A stretch of DNA of 64,000 nucleotides from an uncultured Serinicoccus sp. Its GTDB lineage: Bacteria > Actinomycetota > Actinomycetes > Actinomycetales > Dermatophilaceae. Under the pieces are notes generated by a model. That model did no database searches. It had not been told where the DNA came from and saw nothing but the letters and a program-made list of their open reading frames with translations. The stretch lies in contig NZ_CANKYH010000003.1 in assembly GCF_947487915.1 (NCBI RefSeq), forward strand, positions 124,001 to 188,000, read 5' to 3'. Position 1 is the first letter of the stretch. Each line of letters opens with the position of its first letter. The translations under genes and the position numbers were made by a program. Positions 50,730 through 58,907 of the stretch are shown piece by piece.

Positions 50730-51224
50730 TCAGCGCTCCCACTCGTCGAAGACCAGCCAGGTGCGGGTGGCGCGTACCCCGGGGACGCCCTGGATCCGGC
50801 CCAGGACCACGTCGCGCAGCTCGTGGTTGTCGCGCGCCCGCACCTCCACCAGCATGTCGAACTCCGCCCCCACCAGCGCGACCTTCTCGACCCCGGGCAG
50901 CGTCTCGAGCGCGTCCAGGACCTCGCGCCACGCCCCCTGCTCGATCGAGACCGACACGTAGGCCGCGGTGGCCAGGCCGAGCTTGTCGGCGTCGACGCGG
51001 GCGGCATACCCCGTGATCACCTTCTCGCGGTGCAGCCGCTCGAGCCGGGAGTATGCCGTCGCCCGGCTGATGTGCACCCGCTCGGCGAGCGCGCGGACCG
51101 AGAGCCGGCCGTCGCGTCGCAGCTCGGCGACGATGGCGTGGTCGGTCTCGTCCAGGGCTGCGGCAACCTGTCCGGCCCCCCTCCGGAGGACCGGACCGCT
51201 GTCGGACGAACGGTCCTCTCTCAT
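50730..51224 (-). CDS. Lrp/AsnC-family transcriptional regulator
   Basis: A 164-aa regulator: winged helix-turn-helix at about 25-75 (LDETDHAIVAELRRDGRLSV, HISRATAYSRLERL) and an RAM/AsnC ligand-binding domain (LPGVEKVALVGAEFDMLVEV). It is divergent from the branched-chain oxoacid dehydrogenase operon, typical of BkdR-type control by branched-chain amino acids. A CAGGAT (complement of 51231-51236) six nt before the ATG suggests a leaderless transcript. The antiporter gene follows within 6 nt and may be cotranscribed. Confidence 0.9.
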   Translation of the reverse strand: MREDRSSDSGPVLRRGAGQVAAALDETDHAIVAELRRDGRLSVRALAERVHISRATAYSRLERLHREKVITGYAARVDADKLGLATAAYVSVSIEQGAWREVLDALETLPGVEKVALVGAEFDMLVEVRARDNHELRDVVLGRIQGVPGVRATRTWLVFDEWER

Positions 51225-51331
51225 GCGCCCATCCTGCCACCCGTCCAGGATTGCCGCCTGATGTCGTCACAGTGTGCGCCGGCGCGGGACGATGACCCCT
51301 AGACGTCTACGTGAGGACCGAGGACTCGACG

Positions 51332-52459
51332 ATGAGTGACATCACCGAACTGCTCCCCTGCCCAGAGCCGGTGCAGCTGCTCGCCGCCGACGGCAGCGCC
51401 GTCGACCCGGGCGAGCAGGCCCGCGCCCGCGGCTACGCCATGCCGGCGCCCGAGGACCTCCTCGCCGTCTGGCGCGGCATGGTGGTCGGCCGGCGCTTCG
51501 ACGCCCAGGCGACCGCGCTGACCAAGCAGGGCCGCCTGGCGGTCTACCCCAGCTCGCGCGGGCAGGACGCCTGCCAGGTCGCGCCGGTCCTGGCGCTGGA
51601 CGAGCAGGACTGGCTCTTCCCGACCTACCGCGACTCGATGGCGCTGGTCACCCACGGCATCGACCCGGTCGAGGTGCTCACCCTGCTGCGCGGCGACTGG
51701 CACTGCGGCTACGACCCGCGGGCCACCCGCACCGCCCCCCAGTGCACCCCGCTGGCCACCCAGGCGGTCCACGCCGCCGGTGCGGCACACGGGCTGACCC
51801 GCCGCGGCACCGACGGCATCGCGCTGTGCCTCATCGGTGACGGAGCGACCAGCGAGGGGGACTTCCACGAGGGCCTCAACTTCGCCGCGGTCTTCGAGGC
51901 CCCGGCGGTCTTCCTCGTGCAGAACAACAAGTACGCCATCTCGGTGCCGCTCGCCAAGCAGACCAAGGCCCCGGCGCTGGCCTACAAGGGCGTCGGCTAC
52001 GGCGTGCGCAGCGAGCAGGTCGACGGCAACGACCCCGCGGCGATGCTCGCGGTCATGCGGGAGGCCTACGCGCACGCCCGGTCCGGGCACGGCCCGGTGC
52101 TCGTCGAGGCGCACACCTACCGCATGGAGGCGCACACCAACGCCGACGACGCCACCCGCTACCGCACCGCCGACGAGGTCGACGAGTGGACCGGGCAGGA
52201 CCCGATCGTCCGGCTCCAGGCATACCTCGTGCAGCAGGGACACCTCGACGACCACCGCATCCAGGAGGTCCGCGACGAGGCCGACGACCTGGCCGCCGAC
52301 CTGCGCACCCGGATGAACGCCGAGCCGACGGTCGAGCCGCTCGAGCTCTTCGACCACGTCTACGACCGCCCGACGCCGCAGCTGCTCGAGCAGCGCGAGA
52401 TGGTCCGCAGCGAGCTGGACAGCCACGTCACCCAGCAGGAGATGGAGAGCGCGCGATGA
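51332..52459 (+). CDS. bkdA: 2-oxoacid dehydrogenase E1 alpha subunit (branched-chain type)
   Basis: Thiamine-diphosphate subunit of the branched-chain 2-oxoacid dehydrogenase (or a pyruvate dehydrogenase of that architecture), 375 aa. The TPP-binding motif runs from GDGATSEGDFHEGLN at 169-183 to QNNKYAISVP. VYPSSRGQDACQVAPVLAL and DWLFPTYRDSMALV match the branched-chain/PDH alpha family. GAGGA (51320-51324) supports the ATG at 51332 rather than the GTG at 51311. First gene of an E1a-E1b-E2 operon; no E3 gene follows. Confidence 0.92.
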   Translation: MSDITELLPCPEPVQLLAADGSAVDPGEQARARGYAMPAPEDLLAVWRGMVVGRRFDAQATALTKQGRLAVYPSSRGQDACQVAPVLALDEQDWLFPTYRDSMALVTHGIDPVEVLTLLRGDWHCGYDPRATRTAPQCTPLATQAVHAAGAAHGLTRRGTDGIALCLIGDGATSEGDFHEGLNFAAVFEAPAVFLVQNNKYAISVPLAKQTKAPALAYKGVGYGVRSEQVDGNDPAAMLAVMREAYAHARSGHGPVLVEAHTYRMEAHTNADDATRYRTADEVDEWTGQDPIVRLQAYLVQQGHLDDHRIQEVRDEADDLAADLRTRMNAEPTVEPLELFDHVYDRPTPQLLEQREMVRSELDSHVTQQEMESAR

Positions 52460-53475
52460 GTCCCACCACCTACGCCAAGGCGCTCAACACGGCCCTGCGC
52501 GACGCGCTCACCGAGGACCCGGACGTGCTGGTCCTCGGCGAGGACGTCGGCGCGCTCGGCGGTGTCTTCCGCATCACCGACGGCCTGACCCGAGACTTCG
52601 GCGAGGACCGCTGCGTCGACACGCCCCTGGCCGAGGCGGGGATCGCCGGCTTCGCGGTCGGCCTGGCCATGCAGGGCTTCCGCCCGGTCGTCGAGATGCA
52701 GTTCGACGCCTTCGGCTACCCCGCGTTCGAGCAGGTCGTGTCGCACATCGCCAAGATGCGCAACCGCACCCGCAGCGCGCTGCCGATGCCGATCACCATC
52801 CGGATCCCGTATGCCGGCGGGATCGGCGGCGTCGAGCACCACTGCGACTCCTCCGAGGGCTACTACGTCCACACGCCGGGGCTGCACGTCGTCACCCCGG
52901 CGACGCCGGCCGACGCCTACTCGCTGCTGCGCGAGGCGATCGCCTCCGACGACCCGGTGGTCTTCATGGAGCCCAAGAGCCAGTACTACGCGAAGGCCGA
53001 GCTCGAGCTGCCCACCCGCACCGAGCCGATCGGCCAGGCCGCGGTGCGCCGTGAGGGAGCCGACGTCACGCTCGTCACCTACGGCCCGCAGGTCGCGGCC
53101 GCGCTCAAGGCCGCCGAGGTCGCGGCGGCGGAGGAGGACTGGGACGTCGAGGTCGTCGACCTGCGCTCCCTCGTGCCCTTCGACGACGCCACCGTCGAGG
53201 CGTCGGTGCGCAAGACCGGCCGCGCCGTCGTCCTCGCCGAGGCACAGGGCTTCGCCGGCATGGGCGCCGAGATCGCCGCGCGGGTGCAGGAGCGCTGCTT
53301 CCACAGCCTCGCCGCACCTGTCCTGCGGGTCACCGGGCTGGACATCCCCTACCCGCCGCCCAAGCTCGAGCACACCCACCTGCCCGGGATCGACCGGATC
53401 CTGGACACCATCGCCCGGCTGCAGTGGGACGACGAGCCGGACCTCACGCACGCCCCGCAGGAGGTGTCGGCATGA
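52456..53475 (+). CDS. bkdB: 2-oxoacid dehydrogenase E1 beta subunit
   Basis: The 339-aa transketolase-like beta subunit that pairs with E1 alpha. LGEDVGALGGVFRITDGL, DTPLAEAGIAGFAVGLAMQG and the Pyr-domain EMQFDAFGYPAFEQVVSHIA are diagnostic, with SSEGYYVHTPGLHVVTPATP and VLAEAQGFAGMGAEIAARV in the C-terminal part. The ATG overlaps the E1 alpha stop (ATGA), and the 3' end overlaps the E2 start by 4 nt, so the three subunits are made together. Confidence 0.93.
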   Translation: MSPTTYAKALNTALRDALTEDPDVLVLGEDVGALGGVFRITDGLTRDFGEDRCVDTPLAEAGIAGFAVGLAMQGFRPVVEMQFDAFGYPAFEQVVSHIAKMRNRTRSALPMPITIRIPYAGGIGGVEHHCDSSEGYYVHTPGLHVVTPATPADAYSLLREAIASDDPVVFMEPKSQYYAKAELELPTRTEPIGQAAVRREGADVTLVTYGPQVAAALKAAEVAAAEEDWDVEVVDLRSLVPFDDATVEASVRKTGRAVVLAEAQGFAGMGAEIAARVQERCFHSLAAPVLRVTGLDIPYPPPKLEHTHLPGIDRILDTIARLQWDDEPDLTHAPQEVSA

Positions 53476-54977
53476 CGCAGGTCTTCCGGCTGCCCGACCT
53501 CGGCGAGGGCCTGACCGAGGCGGAGATCGTCGAGTGGCACGTCGCCGCCGGTGACGAGGTCGGCGTCGACCAGGAGGTCGTCACCGTGGAGACCGCCAAG
53601 GCCGCGGTGTCGGTGCCCTGCCCGTATGCCGGCACCGTCGCCCGGGTGCACGCCGAGGCGGGGCAGGTGCTGCCGGTCGGCGAGCCGCTCATCACCATCG
53701 GCGAGCCCGCCGGCGCCGGGGGCGTGGACGGCGACGGCGGTGCCGGGCGGGACGCGTCCGGTCGCGCCGGTTCCGGCGCCGGGGGCGAGCAGTACCGCGC
53801 GGAGGAGCAGGCCGGAGCCCGGCTCCCCGCGGGCAGCGCCGCGGGCGGACAGGGCGAGGACCAGCCTGAGCGCCCGCTCATCGGCTACGGCGCGGGCGAC
53901 GGCCCGGCCCGCCGCACGGGCGGCCGCCGCCGGCGCCGAGGCCGCACCACCGCCCCCAGCACCCCACCGAGCGCCGCAAATGGTTCCCCCACCACCCCAC
54001 CGAGCGCCGCGCATGGCTCCCCCAGCACCCCACCGAGCGCCGCGAATGGTTCCCCCAGCACCCCACCGAGCGCCGCGAATGGTGGTCGCGCGGTGCGGGT
54101 CATCTCTCCCCTCGTGCGCCGGCTGGCCCAGGAGCACGGCGTCGACCTGACGACGGTGCCGCCCGGCCCGACCGGGGTCGTCCGCCGGGCGGACCTGGAG
54201 GCCCACCTCTCCGCCCGGGACGCCGGCGTCCAGCCGCGCGACGCGCAGCCCGCCAGCGCGGTGCCGACGACCGGTCGCGACGGGGGCGACACGCGCATCC
54301 CGATCCAGGGCGTGCAGCGGCTCATGGTCGAGCGGCTGTCGACCTCACGGCGCGAGATCCCGGACGCCACGACCTGGGTCGACGTCGACGCGACCCGGCT
54401 CATGAAGGCCAAGGACGCCCTCAAGGCGGCCCGGCCCGACGCCGGCATCGGCGTGCTGCCGCTCCTGGCGCGCATCACCGTGGCCGGGCTGGCGGCATAC
54501 CCGGCGCTGAACTCCTCGGTCGACACCGAGGCCGGGGAGATCGTCCACCACGGCGCGGTCCACCTCGGCTTCGCCGCGCAGAGCCCCCGCGGCCTCGTCG
54601 TGCCGGTCGTGCACGACGCGCACGCGATGACGACGACCGAGCTGGCCGCCGCGCTGCGTGAGCTCACCGCCAAGGCGCGCGACGGCAAGGTGTCTCCCGC
54701 CGAGCTGACCGGCGGCACGTTCACGCTCAACAACTACGGCGTCTTCGGCGTGGACGGCTCGACGCCGATCATCAACCACCCCGAGGCCGCGATGCTGGGC
54801 GTGGGGCGCATCGTCGACAAGCCGTGGGCGCACCGGGGCAAGGTCAGGGTCCGCAAGGTCACCCAGCTCTCGTTCTCCTTCGACCACCGGGTGTGCGACG
54901 GCGGCACGGCCGGCGGCTTCCTGCGATTCGTCGCCGACTGCGTCGAGCAGCCGGCGGCCCTGCTCGCCGACCTCTGA
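53472..54977 (+). CDS. bkdC: Dihydrolipoamide acyltransferase E2 with repeat-built linker
   Basis: A 501-aa E2 core of the 2-oxoacid dehydrogenase. The lipoyl domain (1-75) has the lipoylated Lys43 in ETAKAAVSVP. A Gly/Ala-rich linker then includes four 11-aa units of the type TPPSAANGSPS (about 164-208). The peripheral-subunit-binding domain (about 210-255) has ISPLVRRLAQEHGVDL. The catalytic domain contains RREIPDATTWVDVDATRL and ends with the active site FDHRVCDGG (His472, Asp476). One lipoyl domain is present. The linker repeats are encoded by a 33-bp tandem repeat whose core equals an intergenic hairpin arm elsewhere in the window. Confidence 0.93.
   Translation: MTQVFRLPDLGEGLTEAEIVEWHVAAGDEVGVDQEVVTVETAKAAVSVPCPYAGTVARVHAEAGQVLPVGEPLITIGEPAGAGGVDGDGGAGRDASGRAGSGAGGEQYRAEEQAGARLPAGSAAGGQGEDQPERPLIGYGAGDGPARRTGGRRRRRGRTTAPSTPPSAANGSPTTPPSAAHGSPSTPPSAANGSPSTPPSAANGGRAVRVISPLVRRLAQEHGVDLTTVPPGPTGVVRRADLEAHLSARDAGVQPRDAQPASAVPTTGRDGGDTRIPIQGVQRLMVERLSTSRREIPDATTWVDVDATRLMKAKDALKAARPDAGIGVLPLLARITVAGLAAYPALNSSVDTEAGEIVHHGAVHLGFAAQSPRGLVVPVVHDAHAMTTTELAAALRELTAKARDGKVSPAELTGGTFTLNNYGVFGVDGSTPIINHPEAAMLGVGRIVDKPWAHRGKVRVRKVTQLSFSFDHRVCDGGTAGGFLRFVADCVEQPAALLADL
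53965..54085 (+). repeat. Four tandem 33-bp repeats in the E2 linker
   Basis: Units begin at 53965, 53998, 54031 and 54064 with the shared core CACCGAGCGCCGC followed by A/G variants and ATGG. The last unit (54064-54085) is identical over 22 nt to both arms of the hairpin at 41433-41483. The units encode TPPSAANGSPT, TPPSAAHGSPS, TPPSAANGSPS and TPPSAANGGRA. Confidence 0.9.
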
Positions 54978-55042
54978 GGGGCGGCCCGTCCACCTCCGGG
55001 CTGCGTGCCGGCCCGCGCCGCGCCGCGACGCGACGCCCCCGG

Positions 55043-56911
55043 TCAGGAGGCCAGCCGCAGCAGTGCCCGCCGCACGTCCTCACCGACGGCGCCGGCGCCA
55101 CCGGTGAGCACGACGCGCTCGGGCCCGATCCGCTCCAGCGCCTCGCGCGTCGCGGCAGGGACCCGGTCGGGCGCCGTCAGCAGCACCGAGCCGCCCCGGG
55201 CGGCAGCGACCGGCCCGGCCGCGAGCGCATCGGCGAAGGACACCCCGGACCCGACGTGCAGCACCTCGGCACCCTGTCCGGCGAGCAGGGCAGCGGTGGC
55301 GTAGCGGTCGCTGCCCCCGATCCGCTCCACGGTGCTGCCCAGGGCCTCCAGATCCTCCTCGACCGTGCTCGAGACGGCCCCCTCGCCACCGACGACGACG
55401 ATCCGCGCCGGGTCGAGCTCCCGCAGCGCCGCGGCGGTGGCCTCCGGGACCTCCGTCCGGCGCACCAGCAGGATCGGGGCGCCCTGCTGCCCGGCCCGGC
55501 CCGCGGCCGCGAGCGCGTCCGGGAAGTCCGCACCGGTCGCGACGACGACGATCCCCCGCTCCTGCACCGGCTCCACCAGGGCGAGCGCCGCCGCCGTCTC
55601 GTGGCGGTCTGCGCCCGACACCCGCTCCACCGGAACCAGCTCGGCGACCTGCTCCACGACCGCCTCGGGCACCGCCTCCTCGCCGCCGACCACGACGACC
55701 TCGCTCGGGGCCAGCCGGCCCAGCGCCTCGCGGGTCGCGGACGGCAGCGCCGGGCCGCCGGTGAGCAGCACCGCCTCGCCGCCCGCGCCCGCCTTGGCCG
55801 CCGCGGCCAGGGCGTCCGGGAAGTCGCGTCCGCTGGTGAGGAAGACCCGGCCACCGGGCTCGACGTCGCGGGTGAGCAGGGCGGCCGTGGCATACCGGTC
55901 CACGCCCCCGACCCGGTCGACGGAGGGCCGGTATGCCGCCACCCCGGCCTCGTGCAGGCGCTGGTGCAGCGGGTCGGTCAGGGTGGCGGTGTAGCTCGCC
56001 ACGAGGTGGGAGCCGCTGCCGTAGAGCTGGGCGCGGCCGACGACGGCGGCGCACCGCGGGCTGAGGTAGGTCGTGGGGCACACCCAGTCGCGCAGGTCGA
56101 CGAACATCGCGCCCGGCACCCGGTCGGCCGCCTCGCGCATGGACGGGTTGCCGCTGCGCGACTCCGGGAGCGACACGGCGCAGGACCTCAGGTCGCCCCC
56201 GTCCGCCAGGGCGTCGGCGACGCAGGCCGAGGGGTTGCCGTCGCTGGGGACCGGTGAGTCCCACAGCCCCACGACCTGCTCCACCCCGAGCTCGTCACGC
56301 AACCACGTCCAGGTGCGCGTGTAGCCCTCCGGGACCTCGCGCCGCATCCCCCCGGTGATGACGAGGTCGGGCCGGTGGTCCTGCAGGTGCTCGCGCAGGG
56401 CTGTCTTGTAGATGTCGCACTCCGGGTAGGTCGGCTCCGGCTCGTCGACGAAGGAGCAGGCGAGCTTGGTGTACATCCGCAGCCGCCAACCCTCGCGCAG
56501 CGCGATCTCCTCCAGGGCGGGGAAGTACTGCCCCACCTTGGAGGAGCCGAGGACGGCCACCTCGAGGTCGCCCTCGGGGTCGCCGTAGACGCATCCCGGG
56601 GCCACCTCCGTGCCGCGCCGGCCGACGTGGCAGCCGTCCGCGTAGTAGGACGGGTACATCCGGGTGACGGCGCTCAGCGGCGGCGTCATCGGGTGCACCG
56701 GCGCGCCCTGCGTCAGGTCGGAGAGCTCCAGGGACGGCTCGCTCCAGCCCTCGTCCCGCAGCGCCCGCGCACCGAGGTCGTCCTCGTCGCCGGTGAGGGC
56801 CGTCGCGGGGAGACCGGTGAGCGCCAGGACGACGCCGCAGAGCAGGGCGGCGAGGCCGGCGCGTCGGGCGGCACCACGGCGGGGGCGGCGTGCGCACGGT
56901 CGGGAGAACAC
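55043..56911 (-). CDS. Secreted SGNH-like protein with cell-wall-binding repeats 2
   Basis: A 622-aa exported protein. After the signal peptide (AGLAALLCGVVLALTGLPATA) comes a domain like the C-terminal SGNH domain of acyltransferase-3 proteins (about 75-310): VAVLGSSKVGQYFPALEEIA, YTKLACSF, and DWVCPTTYLSPRC with Cys pairs. The usual GDSH reads GSSK, and the usual DxxH reads SGSH, so activity is doubtful. The C-terminal half has three cell-wall-binding repeats 2 (PF04122-like) with DRYATAALL, DRHETAAAL and DRYATAALL starts. The GTG at 56911 follows a -10-like TAGACT by 7 nt (leaderless). It is likely attached to the wall. Confidence 0.82.
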   Translation of the reverse strand: MFSRPCARRPRRGAARRAGLAALLCGVVLALTGLPATALTGDEDDLGARALRDEGWSEPSLELSDLTQGAPVHPMTPPLSAVTRMYPSYYADGCHVGRRGTEVAPGCVYGDPEGDLEVAVLGSSKVGQYFPALEEIALREGWRLRMYTKLACSFVDEPEPTYPECDIYKTALREHLQDHRPDLVITGGMRREVPEGYTRTWTWLRDELGVEQVVGLWDSPVPSDGNPSACVADALADGGDLRSCAVSLPESRSGNPSMREAADRVPGAMFVDLRDWVCPTTYLSPRCAAVVGRAQLYGSGSHLVASYTATLTDPLHQRLHEAGVAAYRPSVDRVGGVDRYATAALLTRDVEPGGRVFLTSGRDFPDALAAAAKAGAGGEAVLLTGGPALPSATREALGRLAPSEVVVVGGEEAVPEAVVEQVAELVPVERVSGADRHETAAALALVEPVQERGIVVVATGADFPDALAAAGRAGQQGAPILLVRRTEVPEATAAALRELDPARIVVVGGEGAVSSTVEEDLEALGSTVERIGGSDRYATAALLAGQGAEVLHVGSGVSFADALAAGPVAAARGGSVLLTAPDRVPAATREALERIGPERVVLTGGAGAVGEDVRRALLRLAS

Positions 56912-56918
56912 GCCGGCG

Positions 56919-56924
56919 AGTCTA
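56919..56924 (-). promoter_or_regulatory. Putative -10 hexamer for the SGNH/CWB2 gene (leaderless type)
   Basis: TAGACT on the minus strand lies 7 nt before the GTG at 56911, and on the plus strand a CACGAT (56942-56947) lies 7 nt before the divergent GTG at 56955. Only 43 bp separate the two start codons, so both messages must be leaderless or nearly so. Confidence 0.5.
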
Positions 56925-56954
56925 CGGTCGGGCGGATCTGGCACGATCGCCCGC

Positions 56955-57896
56955 GTGGAGCAGTCGGAGGTGGTGGCGGTCGCACAGGCCCGCCCGTGGG
57001 CCGGCCAGGAGTGGGCGGCCACGCTGCTGGAGCGGTTCCCGGACGTCCTGGCCCGGACCGTGCAGCGGTGGGACCTGGTCATCGAGGGGGCCCACACCGA
57101 CGGGGTCGGCCTCCCGGTGCTCGAGGTCCGGCGGGGTGAGGAGCCGGCGGCGGTGAAGTTCGACGACGCGGGCACCGACCTGGGCCAGCAGGTGGCGGTC
57201 ATGCGGGCGGCGGCGGGTCGGGGCTACTGCCGGGTGCTGGACCACGACCTGGACCTCGGTGCGGCCCTCCTCGAGCGGCTGGGTCCCTCGCTGGCCCGGA
57301 CCACCACGGACGGCCTCGCCCAGGTCGAGGTCCTCGTCGGCCTGCTCGAGCAGGCCTGGGAGCTGCCGCTGGACGTCGCCCAGGACGAGCAGCCCGGCGA
57401 GAAGGCCAGCCAGCTGCTCGCCATCGTGGAGACCGAGATCGCCGACGGCGGCTGGGTGTGCCGGCACACCGCGGCCTTCGACCGGGCCGCCGCCCTGTCC
57501 CGCGAGCTGGTCGAGCACCCGCACCCGGACCGGGTGGTCGTCCACGGCGACGCCCACAGCCTCAACGCGCTCCAGCGCCCCGGCGGGGGGTATGCCTTCA
57601 TCGACCCCGACGGCTTCCTCTGCGAGCGCGACTACGACGTCGGCGTCGCGCTCCGGGACCTCATGACCGAGCTGGAGCAGATCTCCGGCGCCGACGGGCC
57701 GCCCGCCGCGAGGGAGTGGCACCGCCGCGAGGTCGCCTCGGTGAGCCGGCGGCTCGGGCTGGAGCCGGACCGGGTCGACGCCTGGGCCTTCGTGGAGCGG
57801 GTGACGACGGGGGTGTGGCTGCACCGCCTGGGCTACGTCGAGGAGGGCGAGCGCTGGCTGCGCACGGCCGACCTCCTCGCACCGGACGCGTCGTAG
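56955..57896 (+). CDS. Streptomycin-6-phosphotransferase-like small-molecule kinase
   Basis: A 313-aa protein of the aminoglycoside/hydroxyurea kinase family (StrB-like). The catalytic loop is VVVHGDAHSLNALQ and the metal-binding IDPDGFLCERDYDVGVALRD, exactly the family pattern. LPVLEVRRGEEPAAVKFDDA near the N-terminus holds the ATP-site Lys. The physiological substrate may be a sugar or amine; resistance cannot be claimed from sequence. It is divergent from the SGNH/CWB2 gene and convergent on etfA. Confidence 0.82.
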   Translation: MEQSEVVAVAQARPWAGQEWAATLLERFPDVLARTVQRWDLVIEGAHTDGVGLPVLEVRRGEEPAAVKFDDAGTDLGQQVAVMRAAAGRGYCRVLDHDLDLGAALLERLGPSLARTTTDGLAQVEVLVGLLEQAWELPLDVAQDEQPGEKASQLLAIVETEIADGGWVCRHTAAFDRAAALSRELVEHPHPDRVVVHGDAHSLNALQRPGGGYAFIDPDGFLCERDYDVGVALRDLMTELEQISGADGPPAAREWHRREVASVSRRLGLEPDRVDAWAFVERVTTGVWLHRLGYVEEGERWLRTADLLAPDAS

Positions 57897-57914
57897 GGGC
57901 ACACCGGACAGGGG

Positions 57915-58907
57915 CTAGGAGAGCTCCTCCAGGACCGCCGGGATGACCTCGTGCATGTCGCCGATGACGGCATACCTCGCCTTGGTCACCATCGGGGCCT
58001 CGCCGTCGGTGTTGATCGCGATGATCGTCTTGGACGAGCTGCAGCCGGCCCAGTGCTGGATCGCGCCACTGATGCCGCAGGCGAGGTAGAGGTCCGGCGC
58101 GATCCGGCTGCCGGTCTGCCCGACCTGCTCGTGGTGCGGCCGCCAACCGAGGCTGGTGACCACGCGCGAGACTCCGACGGCCCCGCCGAGCCGCGCCGCC
58201 AGGGCCTCGACGTCGTCGAACTGGTCCGCTCCCCCGACACCACGACCCGCGCCGACCACGACGTTGGCCCCGGTCAGGGCGGAGGTGTCCCCACCCTCCT
58301 CGGCCTCCACGCGCACCACCTGAGCGGCGAGGTCGGCCTCGGTCAGCTCGACCGCGACCTCCCCGACCCGGGTCTCGCCGGGGCTCGGCGCCGGCTCCGG
58401 TGCCACGGCGTGCCCGGCCACCGAGGCGACCGCGAGGCCGCCCTCGGCCCGCAGCGCGACCCGCTCCAGGACGGCACCGCCGACGACCTGCCGCTCCACC
58501 TCCAGCGGCTCGGACTGCACGACCGCGACGACGTTGCACGGCATCGGCACGCCGCGGGCTGCGGCGACGTGGGCCAGCACCTCGTTGCCTCGGGCGGTCC
58601 CCCCCGCGACGAGGTATGCCGCTCCGCCCGCCTCCGCGGCGGCGTCGACGACCCGCGCCCAGGCGCGGGCGGCATACCGCTCCAGCCGGGGCTCGCCGGT
58701 GACGTGCAGCCTCCGCACGCCCTGCTCGCGGCAGTGGGCGAGCACCGCCTCGGGCGGCGCACCGGCGCAGGGCAGGCCGACGAGCACGGCGTCGACGTCC
58801 TCGCCCGGCAGCGACCGGGCGAAGGTGAGGACCTCCTGGGAGACCACCGACAGCCCGGCGCCCTCGTCGTCCAGGTCCTCCGGCTCCACCACGACCAGCA
58901 CGCTCAT
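57915..58907 (-). CDS. etfA: Electron transfer flavoprotein alpha subunit
   Basis: A 330-aa FAD-binding ETF alpha. The C-terminal FAD domain has VVVGAGRGVGGADQFDDVEA, SRVVTSLGWRPHHEQVGQTG and the SRIAPDLYLACGISGAIQH signature, ending KARYAVIGDMHEVIPAVLEE. The N-terminal domain III is normal. It overlaps etfB by 4 nt (ATGA). As part of the etf-dehydrogenase operon it passes electrons from the flavoprotein upstream to the respiratory chain through ETF:quinone oxidoreductase. Confidence 0.93.
   Translation of the reverse strand: MSVLVVVEPEDLDDEGAGLSVVSQEVLTFARSLPGEDVDAVLVGLPCAGAPPEAVLAHCREQGVRRLHVTGEPRLERYAARAWARVVDAAAEAGGAAYLVAGGTARGNEVLAHVAAARGVPMPCNVVAVVQSEPLEVERQVVGGAVLERVALRAEGGLAVASVAGHAVAPEPAPSPGETRVGEVAVELTEADLAAQVVRVEAEEGGDTSALTGANVVVGAGRGVGGADQFDDVEALAARLGGAVGVSRVVTSLGWRPHHEQVGQTGSRIAPDLYLACGISGAIQHWAGCSSSKTIIAINTDGEAPMVTKARYAVIGDMHEVIPAVLEELS

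Noticed and set aside
53965..54085. CRISPR-like array: repeated units of constant period
   Set aside because: Period is 33 bp with near-identical spacers, units are in frame inside the E2 linker, and no cas genes are present; it is a coding tandem repeat.
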